A stretch of 5,619 bases of DNA from Planctomycetota bacterium (GTDB lineage Bacteria > Planctomycetota > B129-G9): positions 1 through 5,619 of the forward strand of contig QNCA01000117.1 in NCBI GenBank assembly GCA_003644325.1. Reading direction: 5' to 3'. Positions 4,787-5,619 of this stretch are shown piece by piece. Position 1 is the first letter of the stretch. Each line of letters starts with the position of its first letter. The position numbers were made by a program, and so were the translations under genes. Under the pieces are notes generated by a model. The model had not been told where the DNA came from and did not search any database. It was given only the letters and a program-made list of their open reading frames with translations.

Positions 4787-5619
4787 TCAGCCCGCGGAGC
4801 GGCGGCGCTCTGCAACAGTCTGGGCGCCCGGTTCCAGCATGGTTCCCAGCATATCGCGCGCTTCCTTGTAGCCCGGTATCAAATCCAGAGCCAGTTCAAT
4901 CTCGTGGCGTGCCCGGGCCTTCATGCCGAGATTTCGGAATATCTTTCCCATCTGAAAATGTGCTTCAGCAAAATTCCGGTTCTTGTTTATCAATTTAATG
5001 AACCTGTTCGATGCTTCAATCAGCGCCCTGTCACCGTCCGCTTGCCGGCCCCTTCTTTTTAGCGCGAGCCCTTTTTCGAACAGTGCCAGCCCCTCATTAT
5101 AAATTCTCATCGTATCTCCAGGCGACAGAGGCCTGCCGGTGATTCTGTAAAACCGCAGTCTCATCCCTCCGTACCGGTTCTTGCCGGTATCGTCGCCGGG
5201 CAGGTCGACAGGATTCGAAGAGAAACCGGCCATGTCGAGCAGGGCCTTGTCGGTATGAAAGAAAAACACATCATGCGGTCCCTTGTGCCTGTCCTCCAAC
5301 GCAAGCGGGCCCCAATCTACCGGCTCGCCCCTCAGCAGTCCGGCGACCGCCTCTACATTGTAAGTGGAAACCGGATGAGCCCCGCCAAAGACATCCGTCC
5401 CGGGCGTTCTCAGTTTCCAACTTGTGTCGTGCATCACGCGCCAGTGAAGCCGCCGGTGGTTCTCCTCGCCGAGCATTTTGTAGAACAACAGCATCGAATC
5501 GCTGTAATTATTGGCCAGTATCACGCCGCCCTCGGGCTTCAGGCCCACCAGGTCGTTCGCCAGCCCGTCATTCAAGGCCATCTGTTTTTGCTTTTCACGG
5601 AACTCCGGGAGGTTCGTCA
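4787..5619 (-). CDS. C-terminal part of a large TPR-ending protein (possibly DUF2723-like), cut by the window edge
   Basis: The frame is open to the right edge: 12 more codons (TNLPEFREKQKQ) precede the first in-window Met at 5581, so the true start lies outside. About 276 residues are visible. Numbering from that Met, residues 1-150 form a mixed alpha/beta region with a strand-helix pattern KPEGGVILANNYSDSMLLFYKML (15-37). This resembles the extracytoplasmic tail of DUF2723/protein O-mannosyltransferase-like membrane proteins, where a strand of this kind follows the membrane helices. That assignment is a tentative inference because the membrane part is not visible. Residues about 157-240 contain two TPR-like helical hairpins, the clearer being AEAHFQMGKIFRNLGMKARA to about 238 (LDLIPGY). 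The C terminus is a short Arg-rich tail (AERRRSAG). TPRs usually mediate protein contacts. A hairpin beyond the stop probably ends its transcript. Confidence 0.75.
   Translation of the reverse strand, partial: TNLPEFREKQKQMALNDGLANDLVGLKPEGGVILANNYSDSMLLFYKMLGEENHRRLHWRVMHDTSWKLRTPGTDVFGGAHPVSTYNVEAVAGLLRGEPVDWGPLALEDRHKGPHDVFFFHTDKALLDMAGFSSNPVDLPGDDTGKNRYGGMRLRFYRITGRPLSPGDTMRIYNEGLALFEKGLALKRRGRQADGDRALIEASNRFIKLINKNRNFAEAHFQMGKIFRNLGMKARARHEIELALDLIPGYKEARDMLGTMLEPGAQTVAERRRSAG

Overview
The window suggests a Gram-negative, probably uncultured environmental bacterium with a fairly GC-rich genome. It carries a lipoprotein-type signal peptide, a beta-propeller protein and the tail of a TPR-bearing protein that looks periplasmic. 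This mix recalls Planctomycetota/PVC-type genomes, but no taxonomic marker gene is present, so the placement is a weak inference.

Layout: positions 1-233 are a repeat-rich non-coding leader. It holds a 47-bp tandem repeat with a perfect 13-bp palindrome, then a degenerate heptamer array built on TGACA, then an 8-bp inverted repeat, then the Shine-Dalgarno (SD) of tldD. Positions 234-2944 (+) are a two-gene operon, tldD-tldE, joined by a 1-nt stop/start overlap. A short convergent spacer (2945-3025) carries a possible terminator and a second heptamer-like tract. On the minus strand, read from the right edge, are: the C-terminal part of a large protein ending in two TPRs (5619-4787, open at the window edge), a spacer with a strong hairpin (4786-4637), an unrecognised small basic protein (4636-4325), and a beta-propeller lipoprotein (4237-3026).

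The only confidently assignable system is the TldD/TldE heterodimeric zinc metalloprotease. TldD carries the HExxxH motif and the C-terminal Cys that supply the zinc ligands; TldE lacks the motif, as expected for the non-catalytic partner. No obvious peptide substrate gene is adjacent. The minus-strand genes have no evident functional link to TldDE; they are convergent neighbours.

The most interesting observations are regulatory. The 103-aa small gene has a near-consensus sigma70-type promoter whose predicted start point falls at or next to the ATG, so its mRNA is probably leaderless; a longer reading from an upstream TTG would use the -35 box as its start codon. In addition, heptad-spaced degenerate repeats occur on both sides of tldDE, and the tldD leader has a layered repeat, palindrome and hairpin arrangement. 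I see no convincing evidence of a wholly new multi-gene system.
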